Below are positions 27,999 to 35,906 of a stretch of DNA of 64,000 nt, piece by piece (positions within the stretch are counted from its first letter, which is position 1; the number at the start of each line of letters is the position of its first letter). The position numbers and the translations under genes were made by a program. Source of the DNA: Phycisphaerae bacterium (GTDB taxonomy: Bacteria; Planctomycetota; Phycisphaerae; Sedimentisphaerales; Anaerohalosphaeraceae). The stretch is from assembly GCA_014859965.1 (NCBI GenBank), contig JACZKQ010000048.1:19479-83478 (forward strand). The letters run 5' to 3'. The notes beneath the pieces were generated by a model. That model was not told the DNA's origin. It searched no databases and saw only the letters and a list, made by a program, of their open reading frames with translations.

Positions 27999-28553
27999 AT
28001 GGCCGATCAGGAAAACACCGATCAACAACAGTCCGGCAGCGCTCGAGGCGACCGCAAACCATCGGCCACCCAGGGCCTCTTCACGTGGGTGATTACGCTG
28101 GCTATTGTCGTCGGCGGCGCCGTCGGCGGCTTTGCCCTTGCGCAGCTTATCGCGGGGGCGGGCCCGAAGGACGTCAAGGCCAGGCCCACGGCTCCCGAGG
28201 AGGATTTCTTTGCCACGCCCGACTCTCCGGGAACCGCCCCTTGGCAATATAATCTGGAGACAGTCATCGCCAACCTTGACGAGCCGGGCGTCACGCGGTT
28301 TTTAAGGGTGACTATTACGCTGGTGATGGCCCCTGAAACCAAAGGCCGGGTTCTACTCGATGACTTAAAGGCTCCCGTTCTGACCGATTTTGTCAGCAGC
28401 TACATTGCGGGCCTGACGCTTGAGCGCGTTCGCGGCCAAGGCAACCGCAACCGCATCAAGAGGGAGATACAGGACGGCTTCAACGAGATTCTGTTTCCCA
28501 ACAGCAAGCCTTACGTGCGAGATATTCTCTTTAGGGAGTTTGCCGTACAATGA
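27999..28553 (+). CDS. fliL: Flagellar basal body protein FliL
   Basis: A 184-residue protein from ATG 27999; GGAG lies about 10 bases upstream, and a GTG at 27978 is a weaker choice. A cytoplasmic tail rich in Gln, Ser and Arg is followed by one membrane helix at about residues 28-52 (WVITLAIVVGGAVGGFALAQ). The periplasmic FliL domain carries YNLETVIANLDEP, FLRVTITLVM and the C-terminal INxxL-like region FNEILFPNSKPYVRDILFREF. FliL sits around the stator units and affects torque. It overlaps fliM by 4 bases (ATGA). Confidence 0.9.
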   Translation: MADQENTDQQQSGSARGDRKPSATQGLFTWVITLAIVVGGAVGGFALAQLIAGAGPKDVKARPTAPEEDFFATPDSPGTAPWQYNLETVIANLDEPGVTRFLRVTITLVMAPETKGRVLLDDLKAPVLTDFVSSYIAGLTLERVRGQGNRNRIKREIQDGFNEILFPNSKPYVRDILFREFAVQ

Positions 28554-29518
28554 CCCCCGCACCTGTCTCAAACACACTGACTCGTGAAAAACTGCGGCGT
28601 CTGATTAGTCTGGCCCGCAGCCATCCGGCGCCCGAGCCGGCGTCTGTGGAATCGACTGATTTCGATTGGACACGGCCCCACCATTTCCGCCCGGAGCACC
28701 TTGCCGCCCTGGATTTGTTCCGGCGCAAGACCGTCGACAAGATCACCGACACATTCGAGGCACTCTGCCCGGGGCCGTTCACCGTCACCGCCGAACCGGT
28801 AGAACAGTACTTTGCGTCTTTCCTCGCCGCCAGAATCGGCGCGCATCAGCAGAATGACTATTTCCTTGTACTCAATACGCCCGAAGAGAAACATTGTGGA
28901 TTCCTCTGCTTCACAACGGATGCAGCCACACGTTTGATTGCCATGATGCTCCGGGAAGCTGAATACATCGAGGCGCCCGAGCGAAAACTCTCCACGCTCG
29001 AAGAGTCCATTCTCATGGACATCGCCGGCGCGGTGACAGACAGCTTCATGGAAGTCTTGCAGCGATTCGGCGGGTCATCTCTCATCAAAGATCGAAGTTT
29101 TGCCAAAGGGGTATGGCCGCTCAATTTTGAAGGCTTCAACGATCTGGCCTGCCTGCGGTATCGAGTACAGTACCCCCAAGGCTCGCTGGACTTGACGTAC
29201 ACACTCTTGGCCGGCGTACTCGAACCCGCCGCGGGATTCGAAGCCAGCAACCGCAAACCAGCCACGGCGCAGGAACTCTCCGAAAAAATGATGCGCAACA
29301 TGCACAAGGTGCCGATCGCCCTGGCCGCTCGCCTGTGTTGCGGCGCAATCGAACTCGACGATGTCATGAACCTGCGGCCCGGCGATGTCCTTCTGCTGCC
29401 TAAAAAAGTTGCCGAACCTATGGACATCCTGCTGAATGAGAAGAAAACGTTCAATGCCTATCCGGCGACTTTCTACGGCAAATACGCGGCCGTCATCGCT
29501 CCGCCGGACCACGAATGA
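28550..29518 (+). CDS. fliM: Flagellar motor switch protein FliM
   Basis: A 322-residue C-ring protein. The middle domain includes FRRKTVDKITDTFEALCPGP and FTTDAATRLIAMML; the C-terminal SpoA domain starts near residue 245 (IALAARLCCGAIELDDVMNL, RPGDVLLLPK). The N-terminal segment reads LTREKLRRLISLAR in place of the canonical CheY-P-binding LSQxEIDxLL. The GGXG loop of the middle domain is also altered (QRFGGSSLIKD). It links rotor, export apparatus and chemotaxis signal. Confidence 0.88.
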   Translation: MTPAPVSNTLTREKLRRLISLARSHPAPEPASVESTDFDWTRPHHFRPEHLAALDLFRRKTVDKITDTFEALCPGPFTVTAEPVEQYFASFLAARIGAHQQNDYFLVLNTPEEKHCGFLCFTTDAATRLIAMMLREAEYIEAPERKLSTLEESILMDIAGAVTDSFMEVLQRFGGSSLIKDRSFAKGVWPLNFEGFNDLACLRYRVQYPQGSLDLTYTLLAGVLEPAAGFEASNRKPATAQELSEKMMRNMHKVPIALAARLCCGAIELDDVMNLRPGDVLLLPKKVAEPMDILLNEKKTFNAYPATFYGKYAAVIAPPDHE

Positions 29519-29545
29519 GCAATACGATTGAGAGGAACAGCCGGT

Positions 29546-29932
29546 ATGGCAACGACCCAGTCCGTTGAACAGGAACAAGACGCCGCACAGCAGGGTTCGG
29601 CCGCGGCCGAGGTCAGCAAAGCGGAATTCACCGAAGCCCGGGAAACGGATGTCGCGCCCGGTGAAGAGAACCTGGATTTGCTTCTGGATGTTCAGATGCC
29701 GCTGACGGTCATCATGGGCAGAACCATCATGTCCTTTAAAAAGCTGCTTCAGCTTGGACCCGGGTCCGTCATTCAGCTCGACAAGACGGTCGGCCAGCCC
29801 GCCGATCTTTATATTCAGGATATTCGGTTCGCTACCGCCGATCTGGTCGTCGTGGACGACTGCTTCGCGGTGCGCATCAAGGAAATCCTCGGTGTCGACC
29901 AGAACGAACTGAGAGGCACGCAGCAAGCCTGA
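29546..29932 (+). CDS. fliN: Flagellar motor switch protein FliN
   Basis: A 128-residue protein from ATG 29546, with GAGAGGAA about 10 bases upstream (an in-frame TTG at 29528 is less likely). The first 45 residues are acidic and probably disordered. The SpoA domain is standard: LDVQMPLTVIMGRTIMSFKK, LLQLGPGSVIQLDK, ADLYIQDIRFA and VVVDDCFAVRIKEIL. It forms the lower C-ring with FliM and helps dock export substrates. Confidence 0.94.
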   Translation: MATTQSVEQEQDAAQQGSAAAEVSKAEFTEARETDVAPGEENLDLLLDVQMPLTVIMGRTIMSFKKLLQLGPGSVIQLDKTVGQPADLYIQDIRFATADLVVVDDCFAVRIKEILGVDQNELRGTQQA

Positions 29933-29972
29933 TTGATGTCGCGACATGCGACCGCAGAAAAGAACAATACAT

Positions 29973-32096
29973 ATGGCCCGGACAGACCTGACAACGCGTT
30001 CCGATTCGCTGACCAACATGCTGGCGACGCGCAGCAATTTTATATTTGCCGCCGGGCTCGTGGGCGTTTTAGCCACATTGCTCATTCCGCTGCCCACGTT
30101 CCTGCTGGATCTGGGCCTGGCCTGCAGCATCTCATTGGCGATTTCTGTTCTCGTTATTGTTCTGGCTACCAATGAACCCATCGAATTGTCCACGTTCCCC
30201 TCACTCCTGCTGTTCACCACGCTGTTTCGGCTGGCCTTGAACGTGGCGTCCACCCGGCTGATTCTCCTGCAGGGAAACGCCGGCACGATCATCAACACCT
30301 TCGGCAGTGTTGTCGCCGGCGGCAGCCTCGTTGTCGGCCTGGTTATGTTCATCATCATCGTCGTCATCCAGTTCATCGTCATCACCAAAGGCGCCACGCG
30401 CATCAGCGAAGTCAGCGCCCGCTTCGTTCTCGACGCCATGCCCGGAAAACAAATGGCTATCGACGCCGACCTGAACGCCGGCCACATCACCGAAAAAGAG
30501 GCAAAGGAACGACGCCAGAAAATTGTCAAGGAAAGCGAATTCTACGGGGCCATGGACGGTGCAAGCAAATTCATCCAGGGCGACGCCAAAGCCGGCCTGA
30601 TCATTACCGCCGTCAACCTCATCGGCGGCATCATTCTCGGCTACACCCACGGCATGACCGTACTTGACGCCTGCAAGCACTATTCCATTCTCTCCATCGG
30701 CGATGGTCTTGTCAGCCAGATCCCTTCTATTATCATCGCCATCAGCTCCGGCTTCCTCGTCAGCAAGATCCGCTCACAACACACTGTCAGCTACGATCTG
30801 ACGCGTCAGTTGCTGAAGAACGCGCAACCCCTGGCGATCGCTGCTGTTGTCATCGGGGCCTTTGCCCTGATCCCGGGTTTTCCAAAGATCCCGTTTCTTG
30901 TACTGGCCGCCGGCTGCGGTTACACAGCTTACAGCACCCGCAAGTCCCCAGAGGCCGGTGACGAGGCATCGGCTGTTCCGACCGTGCCGGGGGCGCAGTC
31001 GGAACAGGAAAAACCGGAAGAATTTCTCGAAGTGGACCTGCTATCCATTCTCGTCGGCGTGCGGCTGATCGGCCTGGTCGATCCCAGGAAAAAGAGCAGC
31101 GTTTTCGACAGAATCGGCGCCCTTCGTAAAAAATTCGCTCAGCAGCTTGGCCTCATCATCCCCCTCGTTCGCCTGCGCGACAACATCAATCTCGAGCCGA
31201 ACGCTTACGAAATACGCCTGTACGATCATGTGATCGCGGCCGGACGTATCGAACCGGACCGGTTCCTGGCGATGGATTCGGGGACGGTGGACAGACCCAT
31301 TGCCGGACAGCCGACGAAAGAACCTGTTTACGGTCTGCCCGCCCTGTGGGTTACCGCGGCCGACAAAGAAGAGGCCGAGATCAACGGCTACACCGTTATC
31401 GATCCGGAAAGCGTTCTCATCACGCATCTGTCTGAAACCCTGAAGACGCATGCCCATGAACTCCTCTCGCGCGAAGATGTCCAGCAGCTTGTCGACCGGC
31501 TGCGTCGCAATCAGCCTTCGCTCGTCGGTGAAGTCGTGGGGGAGCAGATCAGCATCGGCACGCTGCAGCGCATTCTCCAGAACCTCCTCAAAGAGGGCAT
31601 CTCCATACGCGACCTGCCCCTTATTTTGGAGGCCGTTGGCGAGAATGCCTCGCGAACCAAGCATGTCGCCCTCCTCACCGAGGTTGCGCGCAAGTCGCTC
31701 AAACGCGCCATTACCGAACAGTTCAAAGACGCCAGCGGCGCCATCATCGCACTGGCCCTGGACCCTGCCGTGGAGCATTATCTCCTGTCACATTTGGAGC
31801 AAAGCGCCGACCGGATCAGCCTGGCAATCATGCCCGAAACAGCCATGGAACTTAACCGAAACATTGCCGGCGCGTGGAAGGGCGCCATGGATAAAGGCTG
31901 CGACAGTGTCGTGCTGCTCTGCGACGCAAGAATTCGCGTGGCCCTCTATGGCATGATTGAAAGGACATTGACGCGGCTGCCTGTTGTCGCTTATGACGAA
32001 ATCGTTTCTCAGACGCGTATTGAACCGATCGAAACCATCACCCTTTCCGACACCGCTGCCCTGCTGTCTGAGCGACACCAGCCGGTCGGCGTCTGA
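29973..32096 (+). CDS. flhA: Flagellar export gate protein FlhA
   Basis: From ATG 29973 the protein has 707 residues, the family's normal size (ATG 29946 would add nine). Eight N-terminal membrane helices include the FHIPEP-family signature around STFPSLLLFTTLFRLALNVA, and the cytoplasmic FHIPEP loop contains MPGKQMAIDADLNAG. The C-terminal cytoplasmic domain starts near residue 350 (LLSILVGVRLIGLVD) and includes VRLRDNINLEPNAYEI and QRILQNLLKEGISIRDL. It forms the nonameric export gate. It follows fliN directly; the usual fliO, P, Q, R and flhB are not present in between. Confidence 0.97.
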   Translation: MARTDLTTRSDSLTNMLATRSNFIFAAGLVGVLATLLIPLPTFLLDLGLACSISLAISVLVIVLATNEPIELSTFPSLLLFTTLFRLALNVASTRLILLQGNAGTIINTFGSVVAGGSLVVGLVMFIIIVVIQFIVITKGATRISEVSARFVLDAMPGKQMAIDADLNAGHITEKEAKERRQKIVKESEFYGAMDGASKFIQGDAKAGLIITAVNLIGGIILGYTHGMTVLDACKHYSILSIGDGLVSQIPSIIIAISSGFLVSKIRSQHTVSYDLTRQLLKNAQPLAIAAVVIGAFALIPGFPKIPFLVLAAGCGYTAYSTRKSPEAGDEASAVPTVPGAQSEQEKPEEFLEVDLLSILVGVRLIGLVDPRKKSSVFDRIGALRKKFAQQLGLIIPLVRLRDNINLEPNAYEIRLYDHVIAAGRIEPDRFLAMDSGTVDRPIAGQPTKEPVYGLPALWVTAADKEEAEINGYTVIDPESVLITHLSETLKTHAHELLSREDVQQLVDRLRRNQPSLVGEVVGEQISIGTLQRILQNLLKEGISIRDLPLILEAVGENASRTKHVALLTEVARKSLKRAITEQFKDASGAIIALALDPAVEHYLLSHLEQSADRISLAIMPETAMELNRNIAGAWKGAMDKGCDSVVLLCDARIRVALYGMIERTLTRLPVVAYDEIVSQTRIEPIETITLSDTAALLSERHQPVGV

Positions 32097-32118
32097 TGAG
32101 GCGACAGGATAAACCGGC

Positions 32119-32355
32119 ATGACTAAAACCATTCGATCCGTTGCTGTATATTTTGCCGTCATGATATTTTTTATCATGTCGCTGGTTGGCTGGTTTTCGG
32201 GATGTTCGCCGGCCACCTGCTGCAACCGCGCTTTTACCGGCGCCGTCATCACTTATCTGGCGGTGTCCTGGGCCGGAAGGGTTGTTCTTAAAATCATGCT
32301 CGACGCCCTGATCTCAAACCGCGCCCGCAAGGCGGCCGGCAAGGATAGCACGTAA
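32119..32355 (+). CDS. Small two-helix membrane protein after flhA
   Basis: A 78-residue protein starting 22 bases after flhA, with AGGA about 10 bases before the ATG. Helix 1 covers VAVYFAVMIFFIMSLVGWF and helix 2 AFTGAVITYLAVSWAGRVVL. The connecting loop holds three closely spaced cysteines (GCSPATCC), and the tail is basic. No family is recognised. Cotranscription with flhA suggests a flagellar or membrane role, but this is only context. Confidence 0.6.
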   Translation: MTKTIRSVAVYFAVMIFFIMSLVGWFSGCSPATCCNRAFTGAVITYLAVSWAGRVVLKIMLDALISNRARKAAGKDST

Positions 32356-32531
32356 TCAGTCACAGAGGTGCTGCACGTCACCGTATCGTGGATCAGCCAG
32401 TTGCACGCCGCCGCTGTGCGCCTTGCGGCCAAACAAAACGTTTTCCGATAGCGACGCCGTCCGAGAACAGCCCGCCCTTCGGCAAAATTTCAAGCATTCG
32501 GCCCAAAAGCCCTGAAAACTTGAAAAAACCT

Positions 32532-32558
32532 TAAAGTTCACCGACGCCGCCGCGACAA
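32532..32558 (+). promoter_or_regulatory. Sigma28 (FliA)-type flagellar promoter
   Basis: TAAAGTTC (32532-32539) matches the sigma28 -35 box TAAAGTTT at 7/8. After exactly 11 bases, CGCGACAA (32551-32558) matches the -10 box GCCGATAA at 5/8. It lies about 30 bases before the FlgM-like gene. The rest of the 32356-32585 interval shows no gene. Confidence 0.5.
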
Positions 32559-32585
32559 TACTCTCGGATAAGGGCTCTGTTTGGA

Positions 32586-32873
32586 ATGATGAGGATCGAC
32601 GTGGGTACCAACGGCATAGACACAATTGCGTTCGGCAATGCAGACGGCGAATGGCTGCGGACCTCCAGGTCGACGCGCAAGGCCGCCGCCGCCGAAAACG
32701 CCGATGCCGCCCTCCGCGTCGACTATGCCGCTGCGATCCGAAAGGCCCTCCAACTCAGCGACGAAGACACCGCAGTCATCGAGGCCGCCAGAAAGGCCAT
32801 CGAACAGGACACCCTCGAAAGCCCCCAAAACATTCGGGCCGCCGCCGAGAATCTCCTGACATTCGGCATATAA
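32586..32873 (+). CDS. flgM: FlgM-like anti-sigma28 factor
   Basis: A 95-residue, mostly polar protein with no signal peptide. An unstructured N-terminal half with Arg, Ser and Ala leads into two C-terminal helices (VIEAARKAIEQDTLESPQNI, RAAAENLLTFGI). These follow the FlgM pattern in which an (K/A)AIxxGxxxxD-type helix is followed by IAxxLL. FlgM holds FliA inactive until the hook is complete and is then exported. The position after flhA and the sigma28-type promoter upstream support this, since flgM is often FliA-controlled. ATG 32586 is followed at once by a second ATG at 32589, so the exact start is ambiguous. Confidence 0.55.
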   Translation: MMRIDVGTNGIDTIAFGNADGEWLRTSRSTRKAAAAENADAALRVDYAAAIRKALQLSDEDTAVIEAARKAIEQDTLESPQNIRAAAENLLTFGI

Positions 32874-32896
32874 AATAATGAAGAGGTAGTTACGAA

Positions 32897-32914
32897 TGAG
32901 CCATGGACGGCTCA
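32897..32914 (+). promoter_or_regulatory. GGA-loop hairpin, possible CsrA site
   Basis: TGAGCC and GGCTCA form a 6-bp stem with the hexaloop ATGGAC, 23 bases after the FlgM-like stop. CsrA/RsmA prefer an A-N-GGA-N loop on such a stem. Further GGA-type motifs occur at 32927-32930 and 32949-32951. Binding is inference only. Confidence 0.3.
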
Positions 32915-32942
32915 AGACATAAGTAAGGGATTATTTGAAATC

Positions 32943-32990
32943 TGGCGAGGAAGTATGGCTATCCCGCTAATGCCATTCCTCGCCATTTTT
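32943..32990 (+). terminator. Intrinsic terminator after the flagellar genes
   Basis: TGGCGAGGAA (32943-32952) pairs perfectly with TTCCTCGCCA (32976-32985), followed by TTTTT. The 23-base loop contains a second short pairing (TGGC/GCCA). It would end transcripts from the flagellar genes. The reverse strand lacks a T-run. Confidence 0.85.
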
Positions 32991-33011
32991 CATGCGCCCG
33001 TCACAATATCT

Positions 33012-33248
33012 TCAGGCCACGAAATCCACCACCAATCCGAACGGCACGTCGCGTGCCGTTCGGTAAGACGGCCTTGCCGTAAAGGGCCGGCCCACCTGCA
33101 TGCGACAATTTAAAAGGTCCGCCCTTACCCTGTGTCTTATCGCAAGAGGCTCAGTCCCATCATGATTTTCCGTTGGCCGTAAACTGCCGGCCAGCACAAT
33201 TTGCGCGGGCCTGGATGCGATCACTTTGCACGATATCATTCGGCTCAT
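33012..33248 (-). CDS. Hypothetical small protein (doubtful)
   Basis: A 78-residue minus-strand frame with a run of G (GGGGGG) about 7 bases before its ATG. The product is basic (MSRMISCKVIASRPAQ), without signal peptide, membrane helix or recognised motif. An 11-bp inverted repeat (33037-33063) lies inside it, which could mean this is non-coding DNA. If it is not a gene, the 32991-33502 interval holds nothing else that can be assigned. Confidence 0.25.
   Translation of the reverse strand: MSRMISCKVIASRPAQIVLAGSLRPTENHDGTEPLAIRHRVRADLLNCRMQVGRPFTARPSYRTARDVPFGLVVDFVA
33037..33063. repeat. Perfect 11-bp inverted repeat
   Basis: CCGAACGGCAC and GTGCCGTTCGG flank a 5-base centre (GTCGC). No T-run follows on either strand, so it is not a classical terminator. 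It could be an operator or a cruciform-forming element. Confidence 0.5.
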
Positions 33249-33502
33249 CTCTTAGCCCCCCGCACCGGGCGGGCAACTAATTCGGCCCGCTGCCAATAGA
33301 TCGGCTGCATCACATGTCCCCCTGTCCAGCCCCATTAAACCTGCGAATACCCGTACTGTTCAGCCGCATTATAGCAGAATCGTGGCCTGATTTCAAGGTT
33401 TTTTTGTGCCTTACGCAGAAACATTCGCGTCACGGATGGTCCCAAAACATCTTGCATTTGACATTACCATGCGGTACAAGACCGCGTACAAGGAGACATG
33501 GT

Positions 33503-33703
33503 ATGCAGTTGCTTGCAAGGTGCCCGAAATGCGGGCAGGTATTAAAGTTGGATGTGTCGGCCGCCGACCGGCGTATCGGTTGTCCTGCGTGCGGGCGAAA
33601 GTTTCGTGTGCCCGACATCAATAACTTTGACCGCGCGATGGCCGTTGCGCGGAACGCGCGCAGCAAAGTCTATATTGACGAAGAAGGCAACACCTATGCG
33701 TAA
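33503..33703 (+). CDS. Small zinc ribbon protein (MJ0042-like)
   Basis: A 66-residue protein with AAGGAG 7 bases before the ATG at 33503, which fixes the start. Two CxxC knuckles (CPKCGQVLKLDV and CPACGRKFRVPD) form a zinc ribbon of the MJ0042 type, which often starts Planctomycete proteins. The C-terminal 30 residues are helical and basic. No partner domain is present, so the function is unknown; nucleic-acid or protein binding is possible. It converges with nifS, leaving 67 bases between the stops. Confidence 0.8.
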   Translation: MQLLARCPKCGQVLKLDVSAADRRIGCPACGRKFRVPDINNFDRAMAVARNARSKVYIDEEGNTYA

Positions 33704-33770
33704 AACCTCCTGTCTCGTTTAACATTACACCAGTCAACGAGTCACAGGCCTGATGTTTCCACCGCCAGAT

Positions 33771-34934
33771 TTACGCGGTTACAAACGGGCTCAGTTCGCG
33801 AAGACGATTGACGACAGGCGCCATCTTCTCGACAACGAAGTCGACCTCTGCTTCCGTGTTGTAGCGGCTCAAGCTGAATCGGATTGACCCGTGCGCAGCG
33901 GTAAACGGAACGCCCATCGCCCGGAGGACGTGCGAAGGCTCCAGTGATCCTGACGTACATGCCGAGCCGCTGCTTGCGCAGATGCCGAAACGATTCAGCA
34001 TAAGCAGGATCGCCTCGCCCTCAATATACTCGAAGCTGATATTGGTCGTGTTCGGCAGGCGATTCTCTGGGTCGCCGTTGACCATACTGCCGGGACATGT
34101 CTCAAGAATGCCGGCTTCCAGTCTGTCCCGGAGCTGCCGCACACGCGTATTTTCGTCGGCAATAGTCGCCCCGGCCAGTTCACATGCCTTGCCCAGCGCG
34201 ATTATGCCCGGCACGTTTTCTGTGCCCGCCCGCCGGCCGGACTCCTGATGGCCTCCCAGCATAAACGGAGAAAGCCGCGTGCCTTTCCGCACGTACAGCA
34301 CCCCCACGCCTTTGGGTGCATGCAGCTTATGGCCGGAAAGGCTCAGAATATCAATCGGCAAATCGCTCAATTGCATGGGCAGTTTGCCGACCGCCTGCAC
34401 GGCGTCGGTGTGACAAACAATTCCTTTGCTGCGCACCAGCCCGCCAATCTGTTCGATGGGAAAAACCGTCCCGGTTTCGTTGTTGGCCCACATGACGGAA
34501 ACAATCGCAACATCATCGGTGAGGCAGTCGGCCAGTTGGTCTATGTCCAGCCGCCCCTGCTTGTCGACGCCGATCTCAAGGATCGTATAGCCGTGCCGTT
34601 CCAGTTGGCGGCACGTGCTCAGCACAGCCGGATGTTCCACGCGCGTCGTCACTACGGTCCGCCGCTGCGGCATACTTTCCAGCGCCCCTCGGATGGCGGT
34701 ATTGTCGCTTTCGGTACCGCAACTGGTGAAGATGATCTCCTCCGGCAGACACCCCAGGAGCCGCGCCACTCGTGCGCGCGCCTCGCCGAGTTTGCCGCCG
34801 ACCTGCCCGCCGAACGTATGCATGCTCGACGGATTACCATACAGCCTGCCCAGATAGGGTGTCATCTCCGCGATTACTTCTTCTGCGACCATGGTGGTGG
34901 CGTTGTTGTCCATATAGATCACGGCGCTCATCAT
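33771..34934 (-). CDS. nifS: Cysteine desulfurase NifS
   Basis: A 387-residue PLP enzyme of normal length. Seen: the N-terminal YMDNNATT, SCGTESDNTAIRG, the cofactor Lys203 in SLSGHKLHAPKGVG, and the catalytic loop ASSGSACTSGSLEPSHVL with Cys326. The loop pattern (SSGSACTSG) is that of group I NifS/IscS enzymes, which take sulfur from cysteine and pass a persulfide to a scaffold. It starts inside the nifU stop (4-base ATGA overlap), so the two are translationally coupled. It is the last gene of the cysteine/Fe-S operon. Confidence 0.96.
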   Translation of the reverse strand: MMSAVIYMDNNATTMVAEEVIAEMTPYLGRLYGNPSSMHTFGGQVGGKLGEARARVARLLGCLPEEIIFTSCGTESDNTAIRGALESMPQRRTVVTTRVEHPAVLSTCRQLERHGYTILEIGVDKQGRLDIDQLADCLTDDVAIVSVMWANNETGTVFPIEQIGGLVRSKGIVCHTDAVQAVGKLPMQLSDLPIDILSLSGHKLHAPKGVGVLYVRKGTRLSPFMLGGHQESGRRAGTENVPGIIALGKACELAGATIADENTRVRQLRDRLEAGILETCPGSMVNGDPENRLPNTTNISFEYIEGEAILLMLNRFGICASSGSACTSGSLEPSHVLRAMGVPFTAAHGSIRFSLSRYNTEAEVDFVVEKMAPVVNRLRELSPFVTA

Positions 34935-35818
34935 GCGTTCTCCTCTCGATGTACATGAACTGTCGGCTGGCTGCTGCGGTCTTCCTCCACCAACAAATCC
35001 TCACTGACAAACTCCCTGAGTTTCGCCTGCACTACGTCCTTCATCGTCCACTCGGCCATCTTGCACTGGGCGCACATGCCGCGAAACGCCACGATCACCC
35101 GGTCGCCGTCCACGTCGATCAACTCCATGTCGCCGCCATCGGCGCGAAGCTTCGGCCTAATCTGCTCATTGATGGTCTGCTGAATAAGTTGTATCTTCTG
35201 AATGTTCGTCAGCTTCCGGGGCTGTGCGGGAGCGGCGGCCTGCGTTTTGGCCTTGTCGCCCTGGATGTCCTCGATTAGCCGCCGGATCTCGCCATGGCAG
35301 CCGCCGCAACCGCCGCCGGCCTTGCAGTAATTGGTCACCTGCTCAACTGTGGTCAAATCGTTCTCGCGAATTACCTTCTTGATCTCCTCGTCCGTAACAC
35401 CGAAACATGTACAGACGACAGTCCCGTGCTTTTCATGGGCGGGCTCGCCCTTGCCGCGGTAGTGTGCGATCGCGGCGGTAAGCGCTTCCTGGCCCATCAC
35501 CGAGCAGTGCATCTTCTGCTCGGGAAGCCCGCCCAGCCTCCGGGCAATATCCTGGTTGGTCACCGCCTCGGCCTCCTCTAAGGTCATGCCTTTGATAATT
35601 TCCGTCAAGACCGACGATGACGCCACTGCGCTGGCGCAGCCAAATGTCTTGAACTTTGCGTCGGCAATGCGTCCCTGGGCATCGAGTTTGAACGTCAGCG
35701 TCAGCGCGTCACCGCACGCCAGAGAGCCTACCTCCCCCACGCCGTCGGCGTCTTCAATAAACCCGACATTCCGCGGGTTCATGAAATGGTCCATTACCTT
35801 GTCTGTATAATCCCACAT
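34931..35818 (-). CDS. nifU: Fe-S cluster scaffold NifU (three-domain)
   Basis: A 295-residue full-length NifU. The N-terminal IscU-like domain has the three scaffold cysteines C35, C61 and C105. The central [2Fe-2S] domain has C136-x-C138 and, 32 residues later, C171-x2-C174, the NifU spacing. The C-terminal Nfu domain has GMCAQC (C249, C252). A Gln/Ala/Pro linker separates the last two parts. Full NifU is known for nitrogenase assembly but also serves as the general scaffold in some anaerobes; no nif structural genes are present here. Confidence 0.97.
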   Translation of the reverse strand: MWDYTDKVMDHFMNPRNVGFIEDADGVGEVGSLACGDALTLTFKLDAQGRIADAKFKTFGCASAVASSSVLTEIIKGMTLEEAEAVTNQDIARRLGGLPEQKMHCSVMGQEALTAAIAHYRGKGEPAHEKHGTVVCTCFGVTDEEIKKVIRENDLTTVEQVTNYCKAGGGCGGCHGEIRRLIEDIQGDKAKTQAAAPAQPRKLTNIQKIQLIQQTINEQIRPKLRADGGDMELIDVDGDRVIVAFRGMCAQCKMAEWTMKDVVQAKLREFVSEDLLVEEDRSSQPTVHVHREENA

Positions 35819-35906
35819 CGGCCAAATATCCCTTCACGTTCTGATTCTCCCCCCGCCAAAAAAATATACACCTCCGGACATCTTTTTGTTCGATCCTGCA
35901 GGCGCC

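Noticed and set aside
34931..35818. NifU and NifS as evidence for nitrogen fixation
   Set aside because: No nitrogenase or nif regulatory gene is present; the operon context is cysteine metabolism and general Fe-S assembly.
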